42,251 bases of DNA from Rikenellaceae bacterium (lineage in GTDB: Bacteria > Bacteroidota > Bacteroidia > Bacteroidales > Rikenellaceae), in the NCBI GenBank assembly GCA_015060075.1, contig SUZE01000018.1:1-42251 (forward strand). Direction: 5' to 3'. Of the stretch, positions 16,028-23,102 are shown one piece after another; position 1 is the stretch's first letter; each line of letters starts with the position of its first letter. The position numbers were made by a program, and so were the translations under genes. The notes beneath the pieces are model-generated. The model saw only the letters and a list, made by a program, of their open reading frames with translations, was not told the origin of the DNA and did not search any database.

Positions 16028-16537
16028 CTATGCCGACAGGCGTTTCATAAAGAGCATGATGATAATATAGTCGAGCACCAACGAGCAGAGGGTACTGCAC
16101 AAGATGCGCAGCAACAGAATACCGAAATTATCGAACGAGAGCCACTCGGCAAAGTAGAATAGCAACGAGTGGAGTACTATCATAATGACAAAGTAGCGAT
16201 GAAAACGCATACCAAGTCGCTTTACCGAAGGGATACCCTCCTCCTTCGACATCGGCGACAAACCTGTCAGCGCATACAACAGCGGACGGCGGAAAAAGGC
16301 AATCGGCAGAGTAACAAGAGTATTGAGCCCTGCCGTGCCCATGGTTATATCCATCGCAACACCGAGCAGTAATCCCACACCGAGCATCTTCCATTGTGAC
16401 GACTCGATAGGCATCATCACAATCAAGATAATATAGACCATAGGGGCAACGAGTGGCGATATCGAGAGGTTGTTCAGTACGAACACCTGCACGAAAAGCA
16501 CCACCAAGGTTAGCATTGTATATACTCTTGCCCTCAT
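16028..16537 (-). CDS. mreD: Rod-shape determining protein MreD
   Basis: A 169-residue hydrophobic protein with about five membrane spans (for example 8-28, 30-43, 53-70 and 110-128). MreD has little sequence conservation; the call rests on size, topology and its position between mreC and mrdA. The family links the MreB/MreC scaffold to the RodA-PBP2 synthase in the inner membrane. A GCTAATG-type heptamer array ends 3 nt upstream of its ATG. Confidence 0.88.
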   Translation of the reverse strand: MRARVYTMLTLVVLFVQVFVLNNLSISPLVAPMVYIILIVMMPIESSQWKMLGVGLLLGVAMDITMGTAGLNTLVTLPIAFFRRPLLYALTGLSPMSKEEGIPSVKRLGMRFHRYFVIMIVLHSLLFYFAEWLSFDNFGILLLRILCSTLCSLVLDYIIIMLFMKRLSA

Positions 16538-16540
16538 AGT

Positions 16541-16568
16541 TTTTGGCTATTAGCCATTGGCCATTAGC
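16541..16568 (-). repeat. Heptamer array, GCTAATG type, just upstream of mreD
   Basis: On the minus strand the units are GCTAATG, GCCAATG, GCTAATA, GCCAAAA, followed by ACT and the mreD ATG. The array contains ATG triplets that open tiny reading frames; one runs MANSQKL and stops at a TGA overlapping the mreD start. Confidence 0.85.
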
Positions 16569-16615
16569 TGTTTTTTAATTGACAATTATAGGTATTTTTA
16601 TTTTTAACTACTCAC

Positions 16616-16650
16616 TCCTATCTCCTATCTCCTAACTCCTAACTCCTAAC
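16616..16650 (-). repeat. Heptamer array, TTAGGAG type, touching the mreC stop
   Basis: On the minus strand the mreC TAG is followed at once by GTTAGGA-phase units: three with TTAGGAG and two with ATAGGAG. The units carry AGGAG, which resembles a Shine-Dalgarno sequence, but the distance to mreD (about 80 nt) is too large for it to act as one. Confidence 0.88.
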
Positions 16651-17474
16651 TAATAGTAAGTTTTCTCTTCGAGAGCCTGCGCCTCGCCTGCGCCCGTATT
16701 GCGCACCAGCACAACATTAAAAAGTCGTCCCATATCTGCCGTAAGGCGCACCTTACAATTGTAGGAAGTTCCGTTATCAGCCAACTTAACCTCTTCGACA
16801 TTACCAATAACAGCCTCGCTTGGGAAGTAGTGCGAGAAACCTGCTGCACGCACCAAATCGCCCTCCTTAACCTTGGCATATTTCGACAACTCGACAAAGT
16901 CGATAATCTGCGTGTCGCCACCACTCCACACAACCGAGCCGTGGCTACCATCTTCGGCAAGAACACCTCCGATACGGAAATCGACATTCAAAAGCGTCTT
17001 TGCCACAGCAAAGTTCTCCGAACAATCTACCACAACACCGACAGCATAACCTTCGGGCGTCATAACCGCCATATCTGCCGACACACCATCTCGAAAACCC
17101 TTATCAATGGTGATAAAGTTGCGGCGGCGATTTGTTGTTGAGGATATCACCCTCGCAGGCAGATACTCATACCGCTGCAACACACCCTCCACATGTACCC
17201 TCTCCTCCGGCACGGAGGCTTCGAGGGTGCGAATACGATTTTCGAGCGTTGCAATATGCTCGGTCAAGCGGATATTCTCCTTGCGCAGCGTAAAGTAGTT
17301 CGACACTCCTGCAAAAGTTGAATGTACATACCCAACCACCCTATTCGACCAGACAAGCAGACGAGCCTGCGTATATGGCGTAGAGTAGGCATAACAGCGA
17401 ATGGCGACAATCTCCAAGATAATAAAGACTATCGCCACGCCTGTTTTGCGTATGAAGAGCAACAACTTCTGCAT
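16650..17474 (-). CDS. mreC: Rod-shape determining protein MreC
   Basis: A 274-residue bitopic protein. One N-terminal membrane span (about 12-28) is followed by a coiled coil (about 62-88, FTLRKENIRLTEHIATLENR) and two beta-barrel subdomains; RNFITIDKGFRDGVSADMAV and GYAVGVVVDCSENFAVAKTLLN are characteristic of MreC. It forms the periplasmic scaffold that activates PBP2. It lies between mreB and mreD, separated from mreB by 209 nt containing a hairpin element and a heptamer array, so mreB and mreC may be less tightly coupled than usual. Confidence 0.95.
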   Translation of the reverse strand: MQKLLLFIRKTGVAIVFIILEIVAIRCYAYSTPYTQARLLVWSNRVVGYVHSTFAGVSNYFTLRKENIRLTEHIATLENRIRTLEASVPEERVHVEGVLQRYEYLPARVISSTTNRRRNFITIDKGFRDGVSADMAVMTPEGYAVGVVVDCSENFAVAKTLLNVDFRIGGVLAEDGSHGSVVWSGGDTQIIDFVELSKYAKVKEGDLVRAAGFSHYFPSEAVIGNVEEVKLADNGTSYNCKVRLTADMGRLFNVVLVRNTGAGEAQALEEKTYY

Positions 17475-17477
17475 ATC

Positions 17478-17505
17478 AAATAGCCATTAGCTTTTAGCCA
17501 TTAGC
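17478..17505 (-). repeat. Heptamer array, GCTAATG type, just upstream of mreC
   Basis: On the minus strand: GCTAATG, GCTAAAA, GCTAATG, GCTATTT, then GAT and the mreC ATG. Same unit, orientation and distance to the start codon as the array before mreD. Confidence 0.88.
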
Positions 17506-17559
17506 TTTTTATTAATTAAAAGTGTAGAGTTAAAAGTTTTTTCTGACTCCCACCACCCC

Positions 17560-17685
17560 AAAAATTGTTTATGGTAGAGGAAATTTTGTGCGATGTTAGG
17601 CGACAAATCCGCAGCATAGTAAACCTATGTGAGGAATTTGTAGTCCGACACACTCGTGCAAAATTTACCCACCAGAACAATTTTT
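17560..17685. repeat. 125-bp hairpin element, copy 1 (mreC-mreB gap)
   Basis: An imperfect inverted repeat over its whole length. The outer ends read AAAAATTGTT inward from both sides; TTTTGTGC/GCAAAATTT and GACAAATCC/GGAATTTGT pair further in; the core is CCGCAGCATAG-TAAAC-CTATGTGAGG (17609-17634). It shares its termini and core with the copy at 20370-20492. Its right end overlaps the mreB stop codon by 2 nt. No open reading frame or transposase is inside; it has the form of a MITE or REP-type element. Confidence 0.8.
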
Positions 17686-18703
17686 ATCGCATTAGGAAGG
17701 AGAATCGATTAATGTTTTTAAGTGCAATGTTAGTTCCACGAACTACCGCACGCAATGGGTCCTCTGCAATATGGAACGGAATACCGGTCTTCTTCGAAAG
17801 ACGGCGGTCAAGTCCCTTAATCAAAGCACCACCACCTGCAAGGTAGATACCGTTGCGAACAACATCGGTGTACAACTCGGCAGGCATCTCCTGCAACACC
17901 TTCATAAGTGCTGCATCGAGTTTCACGAGCGACTTGTCAAGAGCATAAGCAATCTCATTATACGAGAGAGTGATAGTCTGTGGAAGTCCTGTAAGCATGC
18001 TCGGACCCGTTACTACATAATCCTCAGGCTCATCTTCCAACTCAGGAATAGCTGCGCCAATCTTACACTTGATATCCTCGGCAGTACGCTCACCAATACG
18101 CACGCTGTGTTGCTGGCGAACATACTCCATGATATCATTTGTGAAGACATCACCCGCAATATCGATAGACTCCGACACTACGATACCTCCCAACGAGATA
18201 CATGCAATCTCCGAAGTACCACCACCTATGTCGATAATCATATTACCCTCCGGAGCCTCAACATCGATACCTGCACCGAGAGCTGCTGCCATAGGCTCGT
18301 AAATCATTGCAACCTCACGACCTCCTGCATGCTCTGCCGAGTCACGCACTGCACGAATCTCAACATTTGTCGAGCCCGAAGGGATACAGATAACCATTTT
18401 GAGCGATGGCGAGAAGAGAGAACTGCGAGTCTTAATTTTACGAATCATACCACGCAACATCAACTCCGTAGCGTTGAAGTCTGCAATAACACCACCCTTC
18501 AATGGGCGGATAGTACGCAAATTCGGATTGGTACGACCGATATAAGGCTGTGCCTCACGACCGAGAGCAGCCAACTGATTGGTCTGCACATTTACCGCCA
18601 CGACAGATGGCTCATCAACAACCACCTCATCGTTGTAAACAATCAGGGTATTGGCCGTTCCAAGGTCGATAGCCAACTCCTGTGTCAATGAAAAAAGTCC
18701 CAT
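17684..18703 (-). CDS. mreB: Actin-like rod-shape protein MreB
   Basis: A 339-residue cytoplasmic actin homologue that organises the lateral wall machinery. Nucleotide-binding motifs of the actin fold are intact: IDLGTANTLIVY (about 13-24), MIIDIGGGTSEIACIS (about 155-170) and YLAGGGALIKGLDRRL near 290-305. The protein ends NRFSFLMR, as MreB proteins usually do, so the repeat touching its stop codon has not altered it. First gene of the mreB-mreC-mreD-mrdA-rodA operon, divergent from pgi. Confidence 0.97.
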   Translation of the reverse strand: MGLFSLTQELAIDLGTANTLIVYNDEVVVDEPSVVAVNVQTNQLAALGREAQPYIGRTNPNLRTIRPLKGGVIADFNATELMLRGMIRKIKTRSSLFSPSLKMVICIPSGSTNVEIRAVRDSAEHAGGREVAMIYEPMAAALGAGIDVEAPEGNMIIDIGGGTSEIACISLGGIVVSESIDIAGDVFTNDIMEYVRQQHSVRIGERTAEDIKCKIGAAIPELEDEPEDYVVTGPSMLTGLPQTITLSYNEIAYALDKSLVKLDAALMKVLQEMPAELYTDVVRNGIYLAGGGALIKGLDRRLSKKTGIPFHIAEDPLRAVVRGTNIALKNINRFSFLMR

Positions 18704-18752
18704 AGTTTTATTATATTTTTATCTATATTTTGTCCCAAATTGCAACTCTTGA

Positions 18753-18785
18753 CAAAGATAGTGAAAAGTTATATAACTTTTCCAA
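18753..18785 (-). promoter_or_regulatory. mreB operon promoter
   Basis: On the minus strand TATCTTTG (18753-18760) is preceded, after 22 nt, by TTG (complement at 18783-18785). The predicted leader is about 45 nt. A perfect palindrome occupies the spacer. Confidence 0.6.
18764..18781. promoter_or_regulatory. 18-bp palindrome between mreB and pgi promoters
   Basis: AAAAGTTATATAACTTTT is a perfect palindrome lying in the spacer of the mreB promoter and next to the -33 region of the pgi promoter. A dimeric repressor could bind here and affect both. AT-rich sequence makes chance palindromes more likely. Confidence 0.4.
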
Positions 18786-18804
18786 TTTTTCGTAAAATTT
18801 TTAT

Positions 18805-18812
18805 TACCTTTG
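18805..18812 (+). promoter_or_regulatory. pgi promoter -7 element
   Basis: TACCTTTG is a perfect TAnnTTTG match. The -33 region is only a T-run. The predicted leader is about 48 nt to the ATG at 18865. Confidence 0.65.
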
Positions 18813-18864
18813 ACCATTGTTTTGAGCAAAGTATACTTTTAAATTGAAAAACATATTAAAAACC

Positions 18865-20196
18865 ATGGAACTTTTGAAGTTAAATACCGCTAAAAGCGGC
18901 ATCGTATTTTCGGAGGAGTTGAAGCAGTCGGCATTGGCTGCAAACGCATTGCTCCACTCTGGCAAAGGCGCAGGAAACGACTTCCTCGGTTGGGTTAATC
19001 TCCCATCATCTATCGACAAGGCACAGATTGACGCCATCAACGCTTGCGCAGCATCGTTACGCTCGAAGGCTGACGTAGTTATCTGCATCGGCATCGGTGG
19101 CTCGTACCTCGGTGCAAAGGCTGTTCTTGATGCTATGAGCAACCCATTCGAGTTGCTTCACACAAAGCACGAAAACCCTACTGTATTGTTCGCCGGACAA
19201 AACATCTCGGAGGACTATATGGCAGAGTTGTTGGCAGCTATCGAAGGACACTCAATCGCAACAATCGTAATCTCGAAGTCGGGAACTACCACCGAGCCTG
19301 CTATCGCCTTCCGTATCCTCAAAGAGGAGATTGAGAAGCGTTACGGCAAGGAGGAGGCAAAGTCGCGCATCGTGGCCATCACCGACCAGGCTCGTGGCGC
19401 ACTCAAAACCCTCGCTACACAAGAGGGCTACCAGACATTTGTTATTCCTGACAATGTAGGTGGTCGTTTCTCGGTACTTACCCCTGTGGGCTTACTCCCA
19501 CTCGCAGTAGGTGGCGTAGATATCGAAGCTTTGGTTGCAGGTGCTCAGGCTATGGAGGCTGCAACTGCCGAGGGCGTGGCATTTGATGACAACCTCGCAG
19601 CACAGTATGCAGCAACCCGCTTCGAGTTGTACAAGGCAGGCAAGAAGATTGAGATTCTCGGTTCGTACGAGCCTAAGTTGCAGAATATCAACGAGTGGTG
19701 GAAACAACTTTATGGCGAGAGCGAGGGTAAGGAGAACAAGGGTATCTTCCCTGCATCGGTAACCTTCACTGCCGACCTTCACTCTATGGGACAGTATATT
19801 CAGGAGGGTGAGCGCACCTTGTTCGAGACAATCATCTCGGTTGAGAAGCCTGCACACGAGGTTAAAGTTAAGGCTGACGAGGCTAATCTCGATGGTTTGA
19901 ACTTCTTGGCAGGTAAGCGTCTGCACGAGATTAACAAGATGGCAGAGTTGGGCGTTCAGCTCGCACACATTGACGGTGGCGTGCCAAACCTTTTGATTCA
20001 GATTCCTGCTATCGAGGAGAAGGCAATCGGCGCATTGCTCTACTTCTTCGAGAAGGCTTGCGGTATCAGTGGCTACCTTATCGAGGTTAATCCGTTCAAC
20101 CAGCCGGGTGTAGAGGCTTACAAGAAGAATATGTTTGCACTGCTCGACAAACCAGGCTACGAGGAGGAGAGCAAAGCGATTAAGGCAAGACTCTAA
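18865..20196 (+). CDS. pgi: Glucose-6-phosphate isomerase
   Basis: A 443-residue glycolytic enzyme interconverting glucose 6-phosphate and fructose 6-phosphate. The family motifs [57 protein letters not shown] and the C-terminal [18 protein letters not shown] are present. The short form (about 445 aa) is the type found in Bacteroidetes and Firmicutes. The frame is open to a TTG at 18844, but ATG 18865 ([12 protein letters not shown]) is the natural start. A heptamer array begins at the base after its TAA. Confidence 0.97.
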   Translation: MELLKLNTAKSGIVFSEELKQSALAANALLHSGKGAGNDFLGWVNLPSSIDKAQIDAINACAASLRSKADVVICIGIGGSYLGAKAVLDAMSNPFELLHTKHENPTVLFAGQNISEDYMAELLAAIEGHSIATIVISKSGTTTEPAIAFRILKEEIEKRYGKEEAKSRIVAITDQARGALKTLATQEGYQTFVIPDNVGGRFSVLTPVGLLPLAVGGVDIEALVAGAQAMEAATAEGVAFDDNLAAQYAATRFELYKAGKKIEILGSYEPKLQNINEWWKQLYGESEGKENKGIFPASVTFTADLHSMGQYIQEGERTLFETIISVEKPAHEVKVKADEANLDGLNFLAGKRLHEINKMAELGVQLAHIDGGVPNLLIQIPAIEEKAIGALLYFFEKACGISGYLIEVNPFNQPGVEAYKKNMFALLDKPGYEEESKAIKARL

Positions 20197-20224
20197 AACG
20201 GAAAACGGAAAACGGAAAGCGGAA
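20197..20224 (+). repeat. Heptamer array AACGGAA x3 touching the pgi stop
   Basis: AACGGAA three times, then AGCGGAA, starting at the base immediately after the pgi TAA and running into the A tract of the pgi terminator. Same unit as the reverse-complement array at 3027-3054. Confidence 0.9.
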
Positions 20225-20258
20225 AAAAAATGCCGAGCGATTGCTCGGCATTTTTTTT
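20223..20258 (+). terminator. pgi terminator
   Basis: Perfect 16-nt arms (20223-20238 and 20243-20258) including TGCCGAGC/GCTCGGCA with a 4-nt loop and flanking A8/T8 tracts: a strong intrinsic terminator that can work in both directions. Confidence 0.93.
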
Positions 20259-20260
20259 GG

Positions 20261-20288
20261 CTATTAGCCATTAGCCATTGGCCATTAG
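20261..20288 (+). repeat. Heptamer array, CCATTAG type
   Basis: CTATTAG, CCATTAG, CCATTGG, CCATTAG in phase, directly after the pgi terminator. It is the reverse complement of the GCTAATG arrays upstream of mreC, mreD and the methyltransferase gene. Confidence 0.88.
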
Positions 20289-20295
20289 CTTTTTA

Positions 20296-20358
20296 GGGGT
20301 AATAGGGATAATAGGGATTTTCTCTAAGCTCTCTAAGTTCCTTAAACTCATTAAATTC
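20296..20358 (+). repeat. Degenerate period-9 array
   Basis: Seven 9-bp units hold the same phase: GGGGTAATA, GGGATAATA, GGGATTTTC, TCTAAGCTC, TCTAAGTTC, CTTAAACTC, ATTAAATTC. Neighbouring units resemble each other but the unit drifts along the array. It joins the CCATTAG array to the hairpin element. Confidence 0.6.
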
Positions 20359-20369
20359 CCTCTCCCATA

Positions 20370-20492
20370 AAAATCGTAAATGATTAGATTATTTTTGTGC
20401 AAGGCGAGGTAGCGAGAACGGAGCATACTAATCGTATGTGAGTATCTCGCTATCCGAAGGCTTGTGCAAAAAGAACTAATCAGAACGATTTT
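20370..20492. repeat. 125-bp hairpin element, copy 2 (pgi-rpmE2 gap)
   Basis: Outer ends AAAATCGT and ACGATTTT with GATTAG/CTAATC and TTTTTGTGCAA/TTGTGCAAAAA next inward, then TAGCGAGA/TCTCGCTA around the core GGAGCATAC-TAATC-GTATGTGAG (20419-20443). Core and termini match copy 1 and the single end at 12757-12788. The inner stem sequence differs from copy 1 but is complementary within each copy. Confidence 0.82.
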
Positions 20493-20500
20493 CCTACAAA

Positions 20501-20534
20501 AAAATATAGACACTCAATTGAGTGTCTATATTTT
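20501..20534. terminator. rpmE2 terminator (bidirectional)
   Basis: Perfect 17-nt arms (20501-20517 and 20518-20534), AAAATATAGACACTCAA and its complement, with no spacer. It lies 17 nt after the rpmE2 stop on the minus strand. Confidence 0.9.
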
Positions 20535-20551
20535 CCGTAGTAATACCTTGA

Positions 20552-20812
20552 TTACTTCTTCTTATCGTAGCGCTTTGCGTAACGGCTCATAAACTTATCC
20601 ACACGACCGGCGGTATCAACCAACTTCATCTTACCGGTGTAGAATGGGTGCGATGTGTTGGAGATTTCCATCTTATACACGGGATAGGTTTCGCCGTTCA
20701 CCTCGATGGTCTCTTTTGTCGAAACGGCGGACCTGCACAAAAACACGTGGTCATTCGACATATCCTTGAATGCCACCAAACGATAGTTCTCTGGATGAAT
20801 TCCCTTTTTCAT
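20552..20812 (-). CDS. rpmE2: 50S ribosomal protein L31 type B
   Basis: An 86-residue large-subunit protein. MKKGIHPENYRLVAFKDMSN, the segment TYPVYKMEISNTSHPFYTGK and the tail DKFMSRYAKRYDKKK are typical of the long, zinc-free L31 form. It has a single cysteine, so it lacks the CxxC zinc site of type A L31. Bacteria with both forms swap to type B under zinc shortage; here I see only this copy and its strong promoter suggests constitutive use. A palindrome lies in its leader. Confidence 0.95.
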   Translation of the reverse strand: MKKGIHPENYRLVAFKDMSNDHVFLCRSAVSTKETIEVNGETYPVYKMEISNTSHPFYTGKMKLVDTAGRVDKFMSRYAKRYDKKK

Positions 20813-20831
20813 CTTGAATGTGTTTTTTGTT

Positions 20832-20847
20832 AATTAAGTACTTAATT
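20832..20847. promoter_or_regulatory. 16-bp palindrome in the rpmE2 leader
   Basis: AATTAAGTACTTAATT is a perfect palindrome between the rpmE2 -7 element and its ATG. It could be an operator or an mRNA hairpin for L31 control. AT-rich, so chance cannot be excluded. Confidence 0.4.
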
Positions 20848-20861
20848 GCAATAATGCGGTG

Positions 20862-20892
20862 CAAAGGTAGAGAATAAATTTCAAAATGCAAA
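20862..20892 (-). promoter_or_regulatory. rpmE2 promoter
   Basis: On the minus strand TTTG (20889-20892), 19 nt, TACCTTTG (20862-20869): a perfect Bacteroidetes promoter. The -33 TTTG is contributed by the AAAATGC heptamer array (GCATTTT on this strand). Confidence 0.82.
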
Positions 20893-20903
20893 ATGCAAAA
20901 TGC
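20883..20903 (+). repeat. Heptamer array AAAATGC x3
   Basis: Three exact AAAATGC units, then AAAATTT. It overlaps the -33 element of the rpmE2 promoter, so unit number could change promoter strength. Confidence 0.85.
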
Positions 20904-20983
20904 AAAATTTTCTACTTTTTCCACAATTACCACCCGAAAATCTGGGTAGTTCTACGGAAATGGCATTTATTCACTGCCGACTT

Positions 20984-21014
20984 TTTGTTGATTTAGAAAT
21001 AATTTCTAAATTTG
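20984..21014 (+). promoter_or_regulatory. Promoter of the 124-codon gene, copy 1
   Basis: TTTG (20984-20987), 19 nt, TAAATTTG (21007-21014). The same boxes with 20-nt spacing precede the second copy at 27145-27176, while the sequence between them differs. This supports the promoter being a conserved part of the duplicated unit. Confidence 0.75.
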
Positions 21015-21267
21015 CAATCGCAATCGCTTTGGTTGCAGACATAATTACGCAGAAAGTGTAAGTTTATTCTCACGATGAAATCTGGAAAATTTAATTGGAA
21101 GAGAATGAGTATGCTTCTTGCGTCATACCGCATGGTATGGCGTGGGATTGATGCTTATTTTATTCCAAAGGTTTTCCAGAACCCCATCGTTAAGATAAGT
21201 TTTCAGCACCACGCTTTCTTTTTTTTGTAATACCGCTTGGTGCTGGCGGAGATAAGTTTGAGCCGAT
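21015..21267 (+). promoter_or_regulatory. Long conserved leader, copy 1
   Basis: About 250 nt between promoter and ATG. Blocks shared with copy 2 are ATAATTACGCAGAAAGTG, the stem CATACC-n4-GGTATG (21125-21140), AAGTTTTCAGCACCACGCT and TTGGTGCTGG-GGAGATAA-TTTGAGCCGAT. CAGCACCA and TGGTGCTG can pair across about 25 nt. Sequence between blocks differs. A 51-codon frame (21075-21230) exists but is not kept in copy 2. It looks like a structured regulatory leader or a decayed coding region. Confidence 0.6.
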
Positions 21268-21642
21268 ATGTTCTTCGCTGTCTATACGAATAGGTGTATG
21301 ATTATGCAACCGACATTTGAGAAGTTGCGTCATAACACCGAAAATGTTCTGTTCTATGTCAAACTCTGTATTTTGGAATCGTGTAAATACTACTATTTAT
21401 TAAATTCCAAAGGCGAAATATGCCCATTAGAATTGAATGGGGGCAAATTGATATCTATTATCTACAAACACTCTACTACACCTCGTATAATAGCATTTGA
21501 GATTGAATCACCAGATAGGGGCGTGGAGATAATAGATGTATATGAGGAAGGGGGCTTCTATTTTCCACCACTATCCATCTCTGCTGCATTAGTCAATCAT
21601 ATTAATGAAGTTGGACTGAATGCCTTTCTGGGATTGGAATAG
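21268..21642 (+). CDS. Uncharacterised 124-residue protein, copy 1
   Basis: I do not recognise this protein. It is a 124-residue soluble-looking product; a start at the second or third Met (21298 or 21304, MQPTFEKLRHNTENV) is as likely as 21268. The middle KYYYLLNSKGEICPLELNGGK and the end ALVNHINEVGLNAFLGLE suggest a small alpha/beta fold with a C-terminal helix. There is no signal peptide or membrane span. A copy with about 95% DNA identity lies at 26515-26889 in reverse. Differences cluster at residues 71-74 and 93-96. Base composition is more AT-rich than in neighbouring genes, suggesting later arrival. Confidence 0.75.
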   Translation: MFFAVYTNRCMIMQPTFEKLRHNTENVLFYVKLCILESCKYYYLLNSKGEICPLELNGGKLISIIYKHSTTPRIIAFEIESPDRGVEIIDVYEEGGFYFPPLSISAALVNHINEVGLNAFLGLE

Positions 21643-21646
21643 TTAT

Positions 21647-21683
21647 AAAATATCGCCAAGTCTGCCCGACTTGGCGATATTTT
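21647..21683. terminator. Terminator shared by 124-codon gene and serS
   Basis: AAAATATCGCCAAGTC (21647-21662) pairs perfectly with GACTTGGCGATATTTT (21668-21683) around TGCCC. Convergent genes end on both sides, and A/T tracts flank it, so it can terminate both. Confidence 0.92.
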
Positions 21684-21698
21684 TAATTGGCAATTATT

Positions 21699-22973
21699 TT
21701 AATCAATCATTGTAACACCACCCATATAAGGTACAAGCACCTCCGGCACCTTGATACCCTCCGGCGTCTGGTTGTTCTCCAACAACGCTGCTACGATACG
21801 AGGTAAAGCCAACGACGAGCCGTTAAGCGTGTGAGCCAACTTAGTCTTTTTGTTTGCATCCTTATAGCGGAGTTTCAGACGGTTAGCCTGGAACGACTCG
21901 AAGTTCGACACTGACGAAACCTCCAACCAACGCTGCTGTGCCTCCGAATAGACCTCGAAGTCGTAGGTGAGAGCCGAAGTGAACGACATATCGCCACCGC
22001 AAAGGCGCAAGATACGATATGGCAAGCCGAGCGACTTAACCAACCCCTCAACATGGGCAACCATGCCATCGAGAGCCTCATACGAGTTCTCAGGGAGTGC
22101 CAACTGCACGATTTCCACCTTATCGAACTGGTGCAGACGGTTCAAACCACGCACATCTTTGCCATACGAGCCTGCCTCACGGCGGAAGCAAGGGGTATAG
22201 GCGGTCATCTTCACAGGGAACTCCTTCTCATCAAGAATTACATCACGGAAGATATTGGTAACAGGTACCTCGGCGGTAGGTACGAGGTAGAAGTTATCCG
22301 CCGTAGCGTGATACATCTGTCCCTCCTTATCAGGCAACTGACCTGTACCGAAGCCCGAAGCCTCATTTACCATTACCGGAGGCTCAACCTCCTGATATCC
22401 TGCTGCTGTGTTGTAGTCGAGGAAGTAGTTGATAAGCGCACGCTGCAATCTTGCACCCTTACCCTTATATACAGGGAAACCTGCACCGGTCAATTTAACA
22501 CCGAGGTCGAAGTCGATGATGTCGTACTTCTTCGCCAACTCCCAGTGTGGAAGTGGGTTTTCGGGCAACTCCGAGTAATTTTCGTCAATCTTCACCACGA
22601 GATTATCCTCTGCGGTCTTTCCCTCGGGAACGATATCGGCAGGGAAGTTCGGGAGCAATACGATTTGCGCCTGCAATGCAGCCGAGGTCTCCTCGTGCTT
22701 TGCCGAGAGTTCTGCCGACTTAGCCTTCAAAGCGGCAACCTGCTGCTTGCGCTCCTCAGCCTCCTCACGCTTGCCTTGCCCCATAAGCATACCAATCTCC
22801 TTGGCAGCCTTATTTTGCTCTGCAAGACAGTTATCCAACTCAATCTGCAATGCCTTACGGGCATCGTCCAACTCCTCAATCTTTGCGATAACGGGTGCAG
22901 CATCTACGCCCTTCTTGGCAAGTTTCTTAATTGCCAACTCCTTATCGCCACGCAATTGTTGTAGTGTAAGCAT
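21699..22973 (-). CDS. serS: Seryl-tRNA synthetase
   Basis: A 424-residue class II aminoacyl-tRNA synthetase charging tRNA-Ser. The N-terminal 110 residues form the long antiparallel coiled coil that contacts the tRNA (charged heptads such as EEAEERKQQVAALKAKSAEL). Class II motifs follow: TAYTPCFRREAGSYGKDVRG (motif 2) and NGSSLALPRIVAALLENNQ (motif 3), with FGTGQLPDKEGQMY before them. Length is normal. The start MLTLQQLRGD is typical of Bacteroidetes SerS. It is monocistronic, between two promoters pointing apart and a shared terminator. Confidence 0.97.
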   Translation of the reverse strand: MLTLQQLRGDKELAIKKLAKKGVDAAPVIAKIEELDDARKALQIELDNCLAEQNKAAKEIGMLMGQGKREEAEERKQQVAALKAKSAELSAKHEETSAALQAQIVLLPNFPADIVPEGKTAEDNLVVKIDENYSELPENPLPHWELAKKYDIIDFDLGVKLTGAGFPVYKGKGARLQRALINYFLDYNTAAGYQEVEPPVMVNEASGFGTGQLPDKEGQMYHATADNFYLVPTAEVPVTNIFRDVILDEKEFPVKMTAYTPCFRREAGSYGKDVRGLNRLHQFDKVEIVQLALPENSYEALDGMVAHVEGLVKSLGLPYRILRLCGGDMSFTSALTYDFEVYSEAQQRWLEVSSVSNFESFQANRLKLRYKDANKKTKLAHTLNGSSLALPRIVAALLENNQTPEGIKVPEVLVPYMGGVTMID

Positions 22974-23023
22974 TTTTGTATATGTTTTTAACCTAATTTC
23001 CTATTTCAAGGGATTACATCGTG

Positions 23024-23031
23024 CAAATTTA
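23024..23031 (-). promoter_or_regulatory. serS promoter -7 element
   Basis: The minus strand reads TAAATTTG, about 50 nt before the serS ATG. No clear TTTG lies at the -33 position. Confidence 0.5.
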
Positions 23032-23048
23032 TAAAAAAAGAGTGATAA

Positions 23049-23080
23049 TTTGCACTAAAAAATAAAGTTTGTTAAATTTG
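23049..23080 (+). promoter_or_regulatory. Promoter of the fucosidase gene
   Basis: TTTG (23049-23052), 20 nt, TAAATTTG (23073-23080): a full match, 22 nt upstream of the fucosidase ATG. Confidence 0.75.
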
Positions 23081-23102
23081 CAATACATAAAATACAAAAA
23101 AT

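Larger units (their letters stand above)
20813..21267. other. Divergent control region and leader, rpmE2 / 124-codon gene
   Basis: This 455-nt gap carries the rpmE2 leader, palindrome and promoter (-), an AAAATGC heptamer array, and then the promoter and roughly 250-nt leader of the gene at 21268 (+). I see nothing else convincing between 20905 and 20983. Confidence 0.75.

Noticed and set aside
16616..16650. AGGAG repeats after mreC as ribosome binding sites for mreD
   Set aside because: They are about 80 nt from the mreD ATG, and Bacteroidetes rarely rely on Shine-Dalgarno pairing.
20370..20492. tRNA or known riboswitch in the hairpin elements and long gaps
   Set aside because: No cloverleaf, T-loop GTTCRAN signature or recognisable aptamer core was found; the fold is one long hairpin.
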